A DNA stretch of 64,000 nucleotides from contig NZ_MBQE01000003.1 in the NCBI RefSeq assembly GCF_001696535.1, forward strand, positions 558,001-622,000, read 5' to 3'. Position 1 is the first letter of the stretch, and each line of letters begins with the position of its first letter. Under the pieces are notes generated by a model. It ran no database searches. It had not been told where the DNA came from and saw only the letters and a list, made by a program, of their open reading frames with translations. Source of the stretch: Stappia indica (lineage in GTDB: Bacteria > Pseudomonadota > Alphaproteobacteria > Rhizobiales > Stappiaceae). The translations under genes were made by a program, and so were the position numbers. Shown piece after piece: positions 53,536 to 62,593 of this stretch.

Positions 53536-54765
53536 ATGACCAAAGACACGTCAAAGTCCCCGTTCAGCCTGTCGCGTCGCCAGGTGCTGGCGGCCGGTGC
53601 CGCAACGGCGCTGACGATGCCGTTCTACGCGCGCCGCGGCTTTGCCGCCGACACGATCAATGTCGGCGTGATCCAGCCGCTGTCGGGCGCCAACGCCCAG
53701 TTCGGCATCAACTCGCGCAACGGCATCCAGCTGGTCGCCGACGAGATCAACGCCGCCGGCGGCATCAAGTCGATGGGCGGGGCCAAGATCAACCTGATCA
53801 TCTCCGACGCGACGTCCAACCCGACGCAGGCCGCCACCGTGGCGCAGCGCATGATGTCGCAGGACGGCGTGTGCGCGGTGCTGGGCGCCTTCGCCTCGTC
53901 GCTGACGCTGGCGATCTCCGAAGTGACCGAGCGCCGCGGCGTGCCGCTGCTCACCATGTCCTTCTCGGACCAGGTGACCGGCCGCGGCTTCCGCAACATC
54001 TTCCAGGTGGTCTCCAAGGCCTCGCAGCTGGGCTCGGCGACGATCACCCACACGCTGGATCTGGCCCGCAAGGCCGGCGACGAGATCACCAAGATCGCCA
54101 TCATGTACGAGGACACCGCCTACGGCACCTCGCAGGCCGGCGGCCTGCGCGCTGCAGCGGAAGCCAACGGCATCGAGGTGGTGATGGACGAGGCCTATCC
54201 GCTCGGCATCACCGACGTGTCGCCGCTGATCAACCAGCTGCGCCGCACCGAGGCCCAGGCCGTGTTCCCGGTCTCGTACCTCAACGACAGCCTGCTGATC
54301 ATCCGCAACATGCGCCAGCAGGGCATCAACCTGCCGACCATCGGCGGCGCGGCCGGCTACATCATCCCGGACTTCCGCAACGGCCTCGGCGATCTCGCCG
54401 ACGACGTGCTGTCGATCTCGCCGGCCGCCTACGACCAGGCGCCGGAGTTCACCGAGCGGTTTCGCGAGCGTTTCGGCTACTTCATGGTGCACGAGGCGCA
54501 GGAGCATGCGGCCTGCATGGGCGTCCTCGCCTCGGCTCTGGAGAAGGCCGGCAACGCCGACCCGCGCCAGCTGCGCGACGTCATCGCCTCGGAGACCTTC
54601 GACGAGGGTTGGGCCACCGTCATGTCGGGCGGCAAGATCAAGTTCGACGAGACCGGCCTCAACGTCCACGCGGTGCCGATGATGGTGCAGTGGCGCGGCG
54701 ACGAGCTGGTGACCGTCGCTCCGGCCGAATACGCCAAGGCCGAGGCCGTCTGGCACAGCCTCTGA
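53536..54765 (+). CDS. ABC transporter substrate-binding protein (branched-chain amino-acid type)
   Basis: A 409-residue periplasmic binding protein. The N-terminus has a Tat-type signal with SRRQVLAAGAATALTMPF, then a LivJ/LivK-like two-domain fold (TINVGVIQPLSGANAQFGIN, VCAVLGAFASSLTLAISEV). It captures the solute for the importer encoded next. The family binds amino acids, amides, aromatic acids and other carboxylates, so the ligand is unknown. A GGGAGG site lies 6 nt before the ATG. Confidence 0.92.
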   Translation: MTKDTSKSPFSLSRRQVLAAGAATALTMPFYARRGFAADTINVGVIQPLSGANAQFGINSRNGIQLVADEINAAGGIKSMGGAKINLIISDATSNPTQAATVAQRMMSQDGVCAVLGAFASSLTLAISEVTERRGVPLLTMSFSDQVTGRGFRNIFQVVSKASQLGSATITHTLDLARKAGDEITKIAIMYEDTAYGTSQAGGLRAAAEANGIEVVMDEAYPLGITDVSPLINQLRRTEAQAVFPVSYLNDSLLIIRNMRQQGINLPTIGGAAGYIIPDFRNGLGDLADDVLSISPAAYDQAPEFTERFRERFGYFMVHEAQEHAACMGVLASALEKAGNADPRQLRDVIASETFDEGWATVMSGGKIKFDETGLNVHAVPMMVQWRGDELVTVAPAEYAKAEAVWHSL

Positions 54766-54802
54766 TCCCGACCTCAAGCCCCCGCTGAGGGGCTGCCAGG
54801 CT

Positions 54803-54830
54803 GCCGGGAGGGCCCCTTCGCCCTCCCGGC
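54803..54830 (+). promoter_or_regulatory. Stable mRNA hairpin between binding protein and permease
   Basis: A perfect 10-bp stem, GCCGGGAGGG / CCCTCCCGGC, with an 8-nt loop and no T-run, 37 bp after the binding-protein gene and 19 bp before livH. Such hairpins usually protect the upstream mRNA, making more binding protein than membrane subunits. Confidence 0.7.
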
Positions 54831-54848
54831 GAACCTTGTGAGGGGACA

Positions 54849-55739
54849 ATGGAATACCTCATCATCCTGCTACAGACCCTGCTTGACGGGATCATGATCG
54901 GCGGCGTCTACGCGGTGCTGGCGATCGGTCTCAGCCTCGTCTTCGGCGTCATGCACATCGTCAACTTCGCCCATGCGGAGTTCATGATGATCGGCATGTT
55001 CATCGGCTGGGCGTGCTGGCACTTCTTCGGCCTCGACCCGATGCTCGGCGCCTTCATCGCGCTGGCGGTGACCTTCGGCTTCGGCATGGTGCTGCAGCGC
55101 GTGCTGATCCGCCCGGTGCTCGGCGCGCCGCAGGTCGCCCAGATCTTCCTGACCGTCGGCATGCTCTTCGCGCTGGAAAACGCCGCGCTGATGATCATGG
55201 GCGCGGAATACCGCTCGGTCACGACCCCCTACCAGACCCAGTCGCTGACGCTGTTCTCCTATGGCAGCGAACGCGTGCTGGTGGGCATGGACAAGCTCTA
55301 CGCCTTCCTGATGGCCCTGCTGTCGGGCAGCGCGGTGTGGCTGTTCCTCAACAAGACCCGCTTCGGCGCGGCCGTGCGCGCGACCTCGCAGGACCCGATG
55401 GCGGCCAAGCTGATGGGCGTCAACACGGACCTGATGTACGCGGTCGCCTTCGGCCTCGGCGTCGGCACCACCGCCTTCGGCGGCTCGGTCGTGCTGCCCT
55501 ACATCACCGCCTCGCCGGCGGTCGGCTCGGGCTACGCGGTGCTGATGTTCACGGTCGTCGTGCTCGGCGGTCTCGGCTCGGTGACCGGTGCGATCATCGG
55601 CGGCATCGCCGTCGGCATCATCCAGTCCTTCTCCGCCCTGTTCATGCCGATCCAGCTGCAGAACCTCGCGCTGTTCGTGGTGTTCATCCTCGTGCTGGCG
55701 CTGCGGCCGGAAGGCATCGTCGCCCGGAGGCGTTCATGA
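54849..55739 (+). CDS. livH: ABC transporter permease LivH-like
   Basis: A 296-residue inner-membrane permease with about eight helices. GGVYAVLAIGLSLVFGVMHIVNFAHAEFMM is the LivH N-terminal signature, split by the first two helices, and the EAA-like loop lies near residue 180 (RATSQDPMAAKLMGVN). It pairs with LivM to form the channel. Its stop overlaps livM by 4 bp. Confidence 0.92.
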   Translation: MEYLIILLQTLLDGIMIGGVYAVLAIGLSLVFGVMHIVNFAHAEFMMIGMFIGWACWHFFGLDPMLGAFIALAVTFGFGMVLQRVLIRPVLGAPQVAQIFLTVGMLFALENAALMIMGAEYRSVTTPYQTQSLTLFSYGSERVLVGMDKLYAFLMALLSGSAVWLFLNKTRFGAAVRATSQDPMAAKLMGVNTDLMYAVAFGLGVGTTAFGGSVVLPYITASPAVGSGYAVLMFTVVVLGGLGSVTGAIIGGIAVGIIQSFSALFMPIQLQNLALFVVFILVLALRPEGIVARRRS

Positions 55740-56725
55740 CCCGCTCCAACACGCTCTCCATCGCGCTCCCGGCGCTGGTGGTCCTGGCGCTGATCGTTGC
55801 GCCGCTCGGGCTCGATCCCTTTGGCTACACGCTGCGCATCCTGTGCCTGATGCTGCTGTTCTGCGCGATGGGCCAGGCCTGGAACATCGTCGGCGGTCTC
55901 GCCAACCAGATCTCGCTCGGCCACGCCGCCTATTTCGGCATCGGCGCCTACAGCTCGACGATCCTGTTCGGCTCGTTCGGCCTGTCGCCGCTGCTCGGCG
56001 TGTTCGTCGGCATGTTCCTGGCGGCGATCTTTGCCCTGGTGCTGTCGCTGCCGACGCTGAGGCTGAAGGGCCACTACTTCGCGCTGGCGACCCTTGCCGC
56101 CGGCGAGGTCGCCCGCGTCGTCGCCAACTCCTGGACCAGCGTCACCGGCGGGCCGGTCGGCATTTCGGTGCCCTACCGTCCCGATGCCGGCTTCTGGGCG
56201 CTGCAGTTCCAGACCGTGCTGCCGAACTACTATCTCTTCCTCGGCGCAATGATCCTGGTGTCGCTGGTGTTCTGGCTGGTCCAGACCTCGGCCTTCGGCT
56301 ACCGGCTGCGCGCGATCAAGGAGAACGAGACGGCGGCCGAGGTGATCGGCGTCAACACCTACCGGGTGAAGCTGCATGCCTCGATCCTGTCGGCGGTGCT
56401 GACGGCGATGCTCGGCACGCTCTACGCCCAGTTCCAGTTCTTCTTCGATCCCGACACGATCTTCGGCGTGGCGACGATCTCGGTGAAGATGGCGCTGATC
56501 GTGATCCTGGGCGGAGCCGGCCGGCTGTACGGTCCCTGGGTCGGGGCGGCGGTGATCATCCCGCTGGAAGAGATGGCCAACTCCTATCTCGGCAACTCCA
56601 TCGCCGGTCTGTCGCAGTTCGCCTACGGCATGCTGCTGATCGTGGTGATCCTGCTCAACCCGCGCGGCCTGATCTCGCTGTTCGAGTCCGTGCGCGACCG
56701 GCTCAAGGGGAGGCAGCGCGCATGA
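55736..56725 (+). CDS. livM: ABC transporter permease LivM-like
   Basis: A 329-residue permease with eight to ten helices. GQAWNIVGGLANQISLGHAA and the cytoplasmic loop RLRAIKENETAAEVIGVN are typical LivM motifs. It overlaps livH by 4 bp and livG by 4 bp, so the membrane and ATPase subunits are made in a fixed ratio. Confidence 0.92.
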   Translation: MTRSNTLSIALPALVVLALIVAPLGLDPFGYTLRILCLMLLFCAMGQAWNIVGGLANQISLGHAAYFGIGAYSSTILFGSFGLSPLLGVFVGMFLAAIFALVLSLPTLRLKGHYFALATLAAGEVARVVANSWTSVTGGPVGISVPYRPDAGFWALQFQTVLPNYYLFLGAMILVSLVFWLVQTSAFGYRLRAIKENETAAEVIGVNTYRVKLHASILSAVLTAMLGTLYAQFQFFFDPDTIFGVATISVKMALIVILGGAGRLYGPWVGAAVIIPLEEMANSYLGNSIAGLSQFAYGMLLIVVILLNPRGLISLFESVRDRLKGRQRA

Positions 56726-57462
56726 GCGGCCATCTTCTGGAAGTGCGGAACGTCACCCGATGCTTCGGCGGCCTGGTGGCCAATTCCGACGTCACCTTCA
56801 CCGTCTCGCCCGGCGAGATCATCGGCCTGATCGGCCCCAACGGCGCGGGCAAGACGACGCTCTTCAACGTGCTGGTGGGCATCTATCCGCCGAGTTCGGG
56901 CGAGGTGATCTTCGACGGCAAGAGCATCGGCGGCCTGAAGCCGCACCAGATCGCCAAGTCGGGCCTGACCAAGACGTTCCAGAACGTCGCGCTGTTCGCC
57001 GAGTCCTCCGTGCTCGACAACGTCGTGACCGGCGGGCTGGTCAACCGCAGCCTCGCGGACGCGCGCCGCTTTGCGGCCGAGTGCCTGGAGCGGGTCGGTA
57101 TCGGCGCGATCGCGCAGAAGAAGGCGGGCGATCTGTCCTTCCCCGAGCGCGCCCGCGTCGAGGTGGCCCGTGCCCTGTGCACCTCGCCCAAGCTCCTGCT
57201 GCTGGACGAGGTGATGGCGGCGCTGACGCCGGCGGAGATGGAGGAGATCATCGAGCTCGTCCGCTCGCTGCGCGACGAGGGCATGACCTTCATCGTCGTC
57301 GAGCACCACATGAAGGCGGTGATGAAGCTGTGCGAACGGCTGATCGTGCTGAACTTCGGCGAGATGATCGCCGACGGCACGCCCGAGGAAATCGCCAGCA
57401 ACCGCAAGGTGCTGGACGCCTATCTCGGCGCCAATTTCTCGACCGAAGGGGAGGGCCACTGA
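56722..57462 (+). CDS. livG: ABC transporter ATP-binding protein LivG-like
   Basis: A 246-residue ATPase: Walker A GPNGAGKTT, Walker B LLLLDEVMAAL, switch His in VEHHMKAV. The signature helix reads LSFPERARVEVARAL, a variant of the LSGGQ motif seen in some Liv-type ATPases. It overlaps livM by 4 bp and livF by 1 bp. Confidence 0.92.
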   Translation: MSGHLLEVRNVTRCFGGLVANSDVTFTVSPGEIIGLIGPNGAGKTTLFNVLVGIYPPSSGEVIFDGKSIGGLKPHQIAKSGLTKTFQNVALFAESSVLDNVVTGGLVNRSLADARRFAAECLERVGIGAIAQKKAGDLSFPERARVEVARALCTSPKLLLLDEVMAALTPAEMEEIIELVRSLRDEGMTFIVVEHHMKAVMKLCERLIVLNFGEMIADGTPEEIASNRKVLDAYLGANFSTEGEGH

Positions 57463-58196
57463 TGCAGGCCTCGGCCAACGACAAGGACGTCCTGCTGGAG
57501 ATCGGCGAGCTGACCGCCGGCTACGGCGCCCAGCCGGTCCTGCACGGCATCTCGCTGCATGTGGCGCGCAACGAGTTCGTTGCCGTCATCGGCGCCAACA
57601 CCGCCGGCAAGAGCACGCTTTTGCGCGCGATCTCGGGCCTGCTGCCCCAGTGCAAGGGCCGCATCGTCTTCGACGGCAAGGACCTGACGAAGCTGAAGGC
57701 GCACGAGATCGCCGGGCTGGGTATTGCCCATGTCCCGGAAGGGCGCCATGTGTTCCCGGAGATGACGGTCGAGGACAATCTGCGCATGGGGGCCTACGCG
57801 CATGCCAATCAGGCAGCGACGCAGCAGTCCCTGGAGCGGGTGTTCGAGCTGTTCCCGCGGCTGAAGGAGCGGCGCATGCAGTATGCCGGCTCCATGTCCG
57901 GCGGCGAGCAGCAGATGGTGGCGGTCGGCCGCGGCATGATGCTGGAGCCCAAGCTGCTGATCCTCGACGAACCGAGCCTCGGCCTTGCGCCGCTGGTCGT
58001 GGAGGAAATGCACCAGCGCTTCCTCGACATTCACCGCTCCGGCGTTACGGTGCTGCTCGTCGAGCAGAACGTCTCGCTGGCCCTGCACAGCGCGGAACGC
58101 GCCTATGTGATGTCCTCGGGCTCCATCGAGATCGAGGGCTCGGCGCGCGAGCTGCTGCACGACGACCGCATCCGCAAGGCCTATCTGGGCATCTGA
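57462..58196 (+). CDS. livF: ABC transporter ATP-binding protein LivF-like
   Basis: A 244-residue ATPase: Walker A GANTAGKST, signature MSGGEQQMVAVGRGM, Walker B LLILDEPSLGLAP, switch region VEQNVSLAL. HVPEGRHVFPEMTVEDNL is the LivF-specific segment. The Walker A has Asn-Thr-Ala where Gly-Ala-Gly is usual, a common variation in LivF. Its ATG shares a base with the livG stop. Confidence 0.92.
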   Translation: MQASANDKDVLLEIGELTAGYGAQPVLHGISLHVARNEFVAVIGANTAGKSTLLRAISGLLPQCKGRIVFDGKDLTKLKAHEIAGLGIAHVPEGRHVFPEMTVEDNLRMGAYAHANQAATQQSLERVFELFPRLKERRMQYAGSMSGGEQQMVAVGRGMMLEPKLLILDEPSLGLAPLVVEEMHQRFLDIHRSGVTVLLVEQNVSLALHSAERAYVMSSGSIEIEGSARELLHDDRIRKAYLGI

Positions 58197-58200
58197 CGGC

Positions 58201-58233
58201 GCAAGGCCCGATGCCCCCCCGCTCGGGCCTTGC
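58201..58233 (+). promoter_or_regulatory. Hairpin between livF and the semialdehyde dehydrogenase
   Basis: Perfect 11-bp arms GCAAGGCCCGA / TCGGGCCTTGC with an 11-nt loop and no T-run. It starts 4 bp after livF and ends 33 bp before the dehydrogenase. It may protect the transporter mRNA or partly end transcription. Confidence 0.65.
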
Positions 58234-58266
58234 CCCCGCACGGATACGAAGAAAGGACGACCCCGC

Positions 58267-59733
58267 ATGGCTGAGAACGCCCTCGCCCTGAAAGACCCCA
58301 GCCTGCTGAAGACGCAGGCCTATGTGAACGGACGCTGGATCGACGGCGAAAAGACCTTCCCGGTCTACAACCCGGCGACCGGCGAGCTGGTGGCGAACGT
58401 GACGGATCTCGGTCCGTCCGACGTCGCCGGCGCGGTGGATGCGGCCCATGCGGCCCAGCCCGCCTGGGCGGCAAAGACCGGCAAGGAGCGCGCGGCGGTG
58501 CTGCGCCGCTGGTTCGACCTGATGGTCGAGAATGCCGACGACCTCGCCACCATCCTCACCGCCGAGATGGGCAAGCCGCTTGCCGAAGCGCGCGGCGAGA
58601 TCCTCTACGGCGCCTCGTTCATCGAGTGGTTCGCCGAAGAGGCCAAGCGCATCTACGGCGAGACGATCCCCGGCCACCAGGCCGACAAGCGCATCGTCGT
58701 CATCCGCCAGCCGGTCGGCGTCGTCGGCTCGATCACGCCGTGGAACTTCCCCAATGCGATGATCGCCCGCAAGGTGGCGCCGGCTCTGGCCGTCGGCTGC
58801 TCCTTCGTCGCCCGTCCGGCCGAGCTGACGCCGCTCTCCGCCATCGCCATGGCGGTGCTGGCAGAGCGCGCCGGGGTGCCGGCCGGCATCTTCAACGTGC
58901 TGCCCTCGTCGGATTCGGCCGGTGTCGGCCAGGAGCTCTGCGCCAACCCGAAGGTCGCCAAGATCACCTTCACCGGCTCCACCCGCGTCGGGCGGATCCT
59001 GATGAAGCAGTGCGCCGACACGATCAAGAAGATGTCGCTGGAGCTCGGTGGCAACGCGCCCTTCATCGTCTTCGACGACGCCGATCTGGATGCGGCGGTC
59101 GAGGGCGCGCTGATCGCCAAGTACCGCAATGGCGGGCAGACCTGCGTCTGTGCCAACCGCATCTACGTCCAGTCCGGCATCTACGACGCCTTCGCCGCGA
59201 AGCTGGCGGAAAAGGTGCGCGGCATGAAGATCGGCAACGGCTTCGAGGAGGGGGTGACCGTCGGTCCCCTGATCAGCGAGGCGGCGCTGAAGAAGGTCGA
59301 GGAGCACGTCTCCGACGCGCTGGCCAAGGGCGCGCGGGTGCTGGAGGGCGGCGAGCGCGCCGAACTCGGCGGCACGTTCTATCGCCCGACGGTGCTCGCC
59401 GACGTGACCACCGAGATGAAGGTGGCGCGCGAGGAGACCTTCGGTCCCGTTGCCCCGCTGTTCCGCTTCGAGGACGAGACGGAAGCCGTGGCCATGGCCA
59501 ACGACACCGAGTTCGGCCTTGCCTCCTACTTCTACAGCAAGGATCTCGCCCGGGTCTGGCGGGTGGCCGAGGCGCTGGAAAGCGGCATGGTCGGCATCAA
59601 CACCGGCCTGATCTCCACCGAGGTCGCGCCCTTCGGCGGCATCAAGCAGTCGGGCCTCGGCCGCGAGGGCTCGCGCCACGGCGTCGAGGACTATCTGGAG
59701 CTGAAGTATCTGTGCATGGGCGGCATCGGCTGA
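58267..59733 (+). CDS. gabD: NAD(P)-dependent succinate-semialdehyde dehydrogenase (GabD-like)
   Basis: A 488-residue aldehyde dehydrogenase. ITPWNFPNAMIARK binds cofactor, Glu259 in MSLELGGNAPFIVF and catalytic Cys293 in GGQTCVCANR are present. LKTQAYVNGRWIDG and the C-terminal GGIKQSGLGREGSRHG are typical of GabD. It oxidises succinic semialdehyde or a similar short semialdehyde to the acid, which can enter the TCA cycle. It closes the GntR-controlled operon and is followed by a terminator. Confidence 0.9.
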   Translation: MAENALALKDPSLLKTQAYVNGRWIDGEKTFPVYNPATGELVANVTDLGPSDVAGAVDAAHAAQPAWAAKTGKERAAVLRRWFDLMVENADDLATILTAEMGKPLAEARGEILYGASFIEWFAEEAKRIYGETIPGHQADKRIVVIRQPVGVVGSITPWNFPNAMIARKVAPALAVGCSFVARPAELTPLSAIAMAVLAERAGVPAGIFNVLPSSDSAGVGQELCANPKVAKITFTGSTRVGRILMKQCADTIKKMSLELGGNAPFIVFDDADLDAAVEGALIAKYRNGGQTCVCANRIYVQSGIYDAFAAKLAEKVRGMKIGNGFEEGVTVGPLISEAALKKVEEHVSDALAKGARVLEGGERAELGGTFYRPTVLADVTTEMKVAREETFGPVAPLFRFEDETEAVAMANDTEFGLASYFYSKDLARVWRVAEALESGMVGINTGLISTEVAPFGGIKQSGLGREGSRHGVEDYLELKYLCMGGIG

Positions 59734-59762
59734 GGCCGAAACGCGCAGGCAAGCAACAAGAA

Positions 59763-59795
59763 GGGCGGCCCGGCAGATGTCGGGCCGCCCTTTTT
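59763..59795 (+). terminator. Rho-independent terminator after gabD
   Basis: GGGCGGCCCG pairs with CGGGCCGCCC around a short loop and is followed by TTTTT. It separates the rightward operon from the leftward dadA gene. Confidence 0.93.
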
Positions 59796-59816
59796 CGTGT
59801 CGGCGTCCTTGTCCGC

Positions 59817-61064
59817 TCAGCGCGAGAGCGACAGGGCGGCGATGTCGATCTCCGGCGCGCGGCCGTCGACGAGATCGGCGATCACCCGGCCCGAGCCGCA
59901 GGCCATGGTCCAGCCGAGCGTGCCGTGGCCGGTGTTGAGGAACAGCCGGCCGATACCGCTCGGGCCGACATAGGGCGGGCCGTCCGGCGTCATCGGCCGG
60001 TGGCCGCACCAGAAGCTCGCCTCCGCCGGATCGGCGCTGCCGCCGAACAGATCGCCGAAGGAATGTTCCAGCGCGGCCCGCCGCGCCGGGCGCAGCGCCG
60101 TGTCGAAGCCGCCGAGCTCCGCCGTGCCGCCGACGCGGATGCGCGACCCGAGCCGGGTGATCGCGGTCTTGTAGGTCTCGTCCATGACGGTGGAGACCGG
60201 GGCCAGTGCCTCGTCGCGGATCGGGATGGTGAGGGAATAGCCCTTCACCGGATAGATCGGTAGCTTGATCCCGAGCGGGTGCAGGGCGGCCGGCGAATGG
60301 GCGGCAAGCGCCAGCACATAGGCGTCGGCCTTGCGGGTGCCCTTCGAGGTCAGGACCTCGGTGATCTCGTTGCCCTCGCGCGTGAAGCCGATGAACTCCG
60401 TGCCGAAGGAAAAGCGCACGCCGAGCTCCGCCGCCATTTCGGCCAGGCGGGTGGTGAACATCTGGCAGTCGCCGGTCTCGTCGTCCGGCAGGCGCAGGCC
60501 TCCGGCGAAATCGGCCTTGGCGTGGGCGAGCGCGGGTTCTGCGGCGATGCAGCCGTCGCGGTCGAGCACCTCGCAGGGCACGTCGAACTGGCGCAGCACG
60601 TCGACATCCTTGGCGACGCCGTCGAGCTGCTTCACCGAGCGGAACAGCTGCAGCGTGCCGAGGCTGCGCCCGTCATAGGCGATGCCGGTTTCCGCGCGCA
60701 GGGCGCGCAAAAGGTCGCGGCTGTATTCGGCGATCGGCACCATGCGCGCCTTGTTCACCGCGTAGCGCGCCGAGGTGCAGTTGCGCAGCATCTTCAGCAT
60801 CCAGCCCCACATGGCGGGATCTGCCTTGGGCCGCACCACCAGCGGGCCGTGCCGCATGGTCAGCCAGCCGAGCGCCTTGAGCGGCACGCCGGGCCCCGCC
60901 CAGGGGGCGGAATAGCCGGGCGAGACCTGGCCGGCATTGGCGAAGCTCGTTTCCATGCCCGCTGCCTCGCGCCGGTCGATCACCTCGACCTCGTGACCGG
61001 CGCGGGCGAGATACCAGGCGGTCGTCACGCCGATGACGCCGCCGCCGAGAACCAGAACCTTCAT
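59817..61064 (-). CDS. dadA: D-amino acid dehydrogenase DadA
   Basis: A 415-residue FAD enzyme that oxidises D-amino acids to 2-oxo acids and ammonia, passing electrons to the respiratory chain at the inner membrane. VLGGGVIGVTTAWYLARAGH is the FAD-binding motif; METSFANAGQVSPGYSAPWA and GHGTLGWTMACGSG are DadA hallmarks. No racemase gene is next to it. The TauE-like gene lies 28 bp upstream on the same strand. Confidence 0.9.
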   Translation of the reverse strand: MKVLVLGGGVIGVTTAWYLARAGHEVEVIDRREAAGMETSFANAGQVSPGYSAPWAGPGVPLKALGWLTMRHGPLVVRPKADPAMWGWMLKMLRNCTSARYAVNKARMVPIAEYSRDLLRALRAETGIAYDGRSLGTLQLFRSVKQLDGVAKDVDVLRQFDVPCEVLDRDGCIAAEPALAHAKADFAGGLRLPDDETGDCQMFTTRLAEMAAELGVRFSFGTEFIGFTREGNEITEVLTSKGTRKADAYVLALAAHSPAALHPLGIKLPIYPVKGYSLTIPIRDEALAPVSTVMDETYKTAITRLGSRIRVGGTAELGGFDTALRPARRAALEHSFGDLFGGSADPAEASFWCGHRPMTPDGPPYVGPSGIGRLFLNTGHGTLGWTMACGSGRVIADLVDGRAPEIDIAALSLSR

Positions 61065-61092
61065 GAATTGACTGCCCGATGTTGCGGCACCC

Positions 61093-61836
61093 TCAGGAGA
61101 AGAGGCGCCAGAAGAAGACGATACTCATCACCGTGCCGACGGCGATGACGATGGCCCGCACCGCCTGTCGCGGCAGGGCCTTGGCCACCGGCGCGCCGGC
61201 ATAGCCGCCGATGGTGGCGGCGACCATCATCAGGATGGCCTGCGGCCAGCTGACGAGACCGGCCGCGGCGAAGGTCGCGACCGAAATGGCGGAAAGGACG
61301 AAGGAGAGGGCGTTCTTGAGCCCGTTCATGGCGTTGAGGTCGCGCATGCCCCACAGCGAGAACAGCGCCAGCAGCACGATGCCGAGGCCGCCGTTGAAAT
61401 AGCCGCCATAGATCGAGACCAGCACGGTGGCGACCGGCCCGCCGGGCGCGAGCTGCCGGCGGCGCGCCCAGCCCTGCAGCCGCTCGCCGAAGGCGAAGGC
61501 GAGGGTGGCGGCAAGCAGCAGGAAGGGAACGACGGCCGAGAAGGCCTCGTTGGTGGAGACGAGCAACAGCAGCGAGCCGATGAAGCCGCCGAACGCGGTG
61601 GCGAGGACGACCTTGACGAGGAGCGCGCGGTCGAGGGCCGCGATCTCCTTGCGAAAGCCGGCGACGCCGCCGAGATAGCCCGGCAGCACGGCGACCGCGC
61701 TCGTCGCGTTGGCCGCGACCACCGGCACGCCGGTGTAGACGAGCGCGGGGAAGGTCAGGAAGGTGCCGCCCCCCGCGATCGTGTTGAGCAGGCCGGCGGC
61801 GAACGCGGCCGCCGCCAGCACCAGATAGTCGAGCAT
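61093..61836 (-). CDS. TauE/SafE-family sulfite exporter-like permease
   Basis: A 247-residue membrane protein with about eight helices. LLNTIAGGGTFLTFPALV and YGGYFNGGLGIVLLAL are the two repeated motifs of the TauE/SafE family, which exports sulfite, organosulfonates or other small anions. Its substrate is not predictable. It lies 28 bp upstream of dadA and may share its promoter. Confidence 0.88.
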   Translation of the reverse strand: MLDYLVLAAAAFAAGLLNTIAGGGTFLTFPALVYTGVPVVAANATSAVAVLPGYLGGVAGFRKEIAALDRALLVKVVLATAFGGFIGSLLLLVSTNEAFSAVVPFLLLAATLAFAFGERLQGWARRRQLAPGGPVATVLVSIYGGYFNGGLGIVLLALFSLWGMRDLNAMNGLKNALSFVLSAISVATFAAAGLVSWPQAILMMVAATIGGYAGAPVAKALPRQAVRAIVIAVGTVMSIVFFWRLFS

Positions 61837-61876
61837 GGGTGGGTGTCCTCTCTCTTGTCCCTTGCGTGGATTTCCC

Positions 61877-62440
61877 TCAGGCAGCCGAGGGGCCGGGCTC
61901 TTCCGGCCCGTTATATCCGCCGGCGCGAGGCCGGTCTGCGCCCGCCAGGGCGCCATGCACCAGTTTCAGCAGGGGCCGCCGGCGCGCCGGCTCGGGCATC
62001 GCCTGTGCCGCCGTCTCGCCGGTCTCTCCGGTGCTGCCGCCGCTGCGCCGGGCGGCTTCCGGCTGGAAATGCACCTTCTGCAGCAGGATGCGTTCCTGCC
62101 GGCCGCTGGCGTCCTGAAGCAGGAACTCCTCGCCCTCCGACAGGCCGAGCAGGGCCAGCCCGCGCCGGGTGGTGATCGGCAGGAACATGCCCATCGGCAT
62201 GGACAGGTGGTCGTGCGAGATCACCCGCGTGTCGGGGGTGCGCCCGTCGACGCTGTAGGTGACGCGGCTGCTCAGGGTCGCGACCGTTTCCGGCACGTCC
62301 TCGCGGAAGACGACGGTCGCCGTCTCGAGCTTGCGCTTGAGGATCGGCACGAGAGGGTCCTCGTGACCGCGGCGGCGGTCGCGCATCACCTCGAGAAGGG
62401 TGAAATCCTTGGTGGTCAGGATGCAGGTGTCGATGGACAT
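61877..62440 (-). CDS. GreA/GreB-family (Rnk-like) protein with extended tail
   Basis: A 187-residue protein. The C-terminal GreA/GreB-type FKBP-like domain is at about 45-125 (SSRVTYSVDGRTPDTRVISH, GMFLPITTRRGLALLGLSEG), preceded by a short helical N-terminus. Rnk-type proteins bind RNA polymerase without the coiled-coil tip of GreA. The last 60 residues (RRSGGSTGETGETAAQAMPE...) are low-complexity and probably disordered. It lies 40 bp from the TauE gene and next to a second Rnk-like gene. Confidence 0.78.
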   Translation of the reverse strand: MSIDTCILTTKDFTLLEVMRDRRRGHEDPLVPILKRKLETATVVFREDVPETVATLSSRVTYSVDGRTPDTRVISHDHLSMPMGMFLPITTRRGLALLGLSEGEEFLLQDASGRQERILLQKVHFQPEAARRSGGSTGETGETAAQAMPEPARRRPLLKLVHGALAGADRPRAGGYNGPEEPGPSAA

Positions 62441-62593
62441 CGCAGGTCTCCAGCGCTCCGTCCGCGGAGCGGCAAAGGTGAAACGGATCGGAGTCCCCCT
62501 GGCCGCTAGGGTAGCGGCACAGGGGTCAGGATCCTGCGATGAGACACCCTCCGAAAATCGCCAGCCGGTCGCGCGGCTTCGGCTCGCTGCTGG

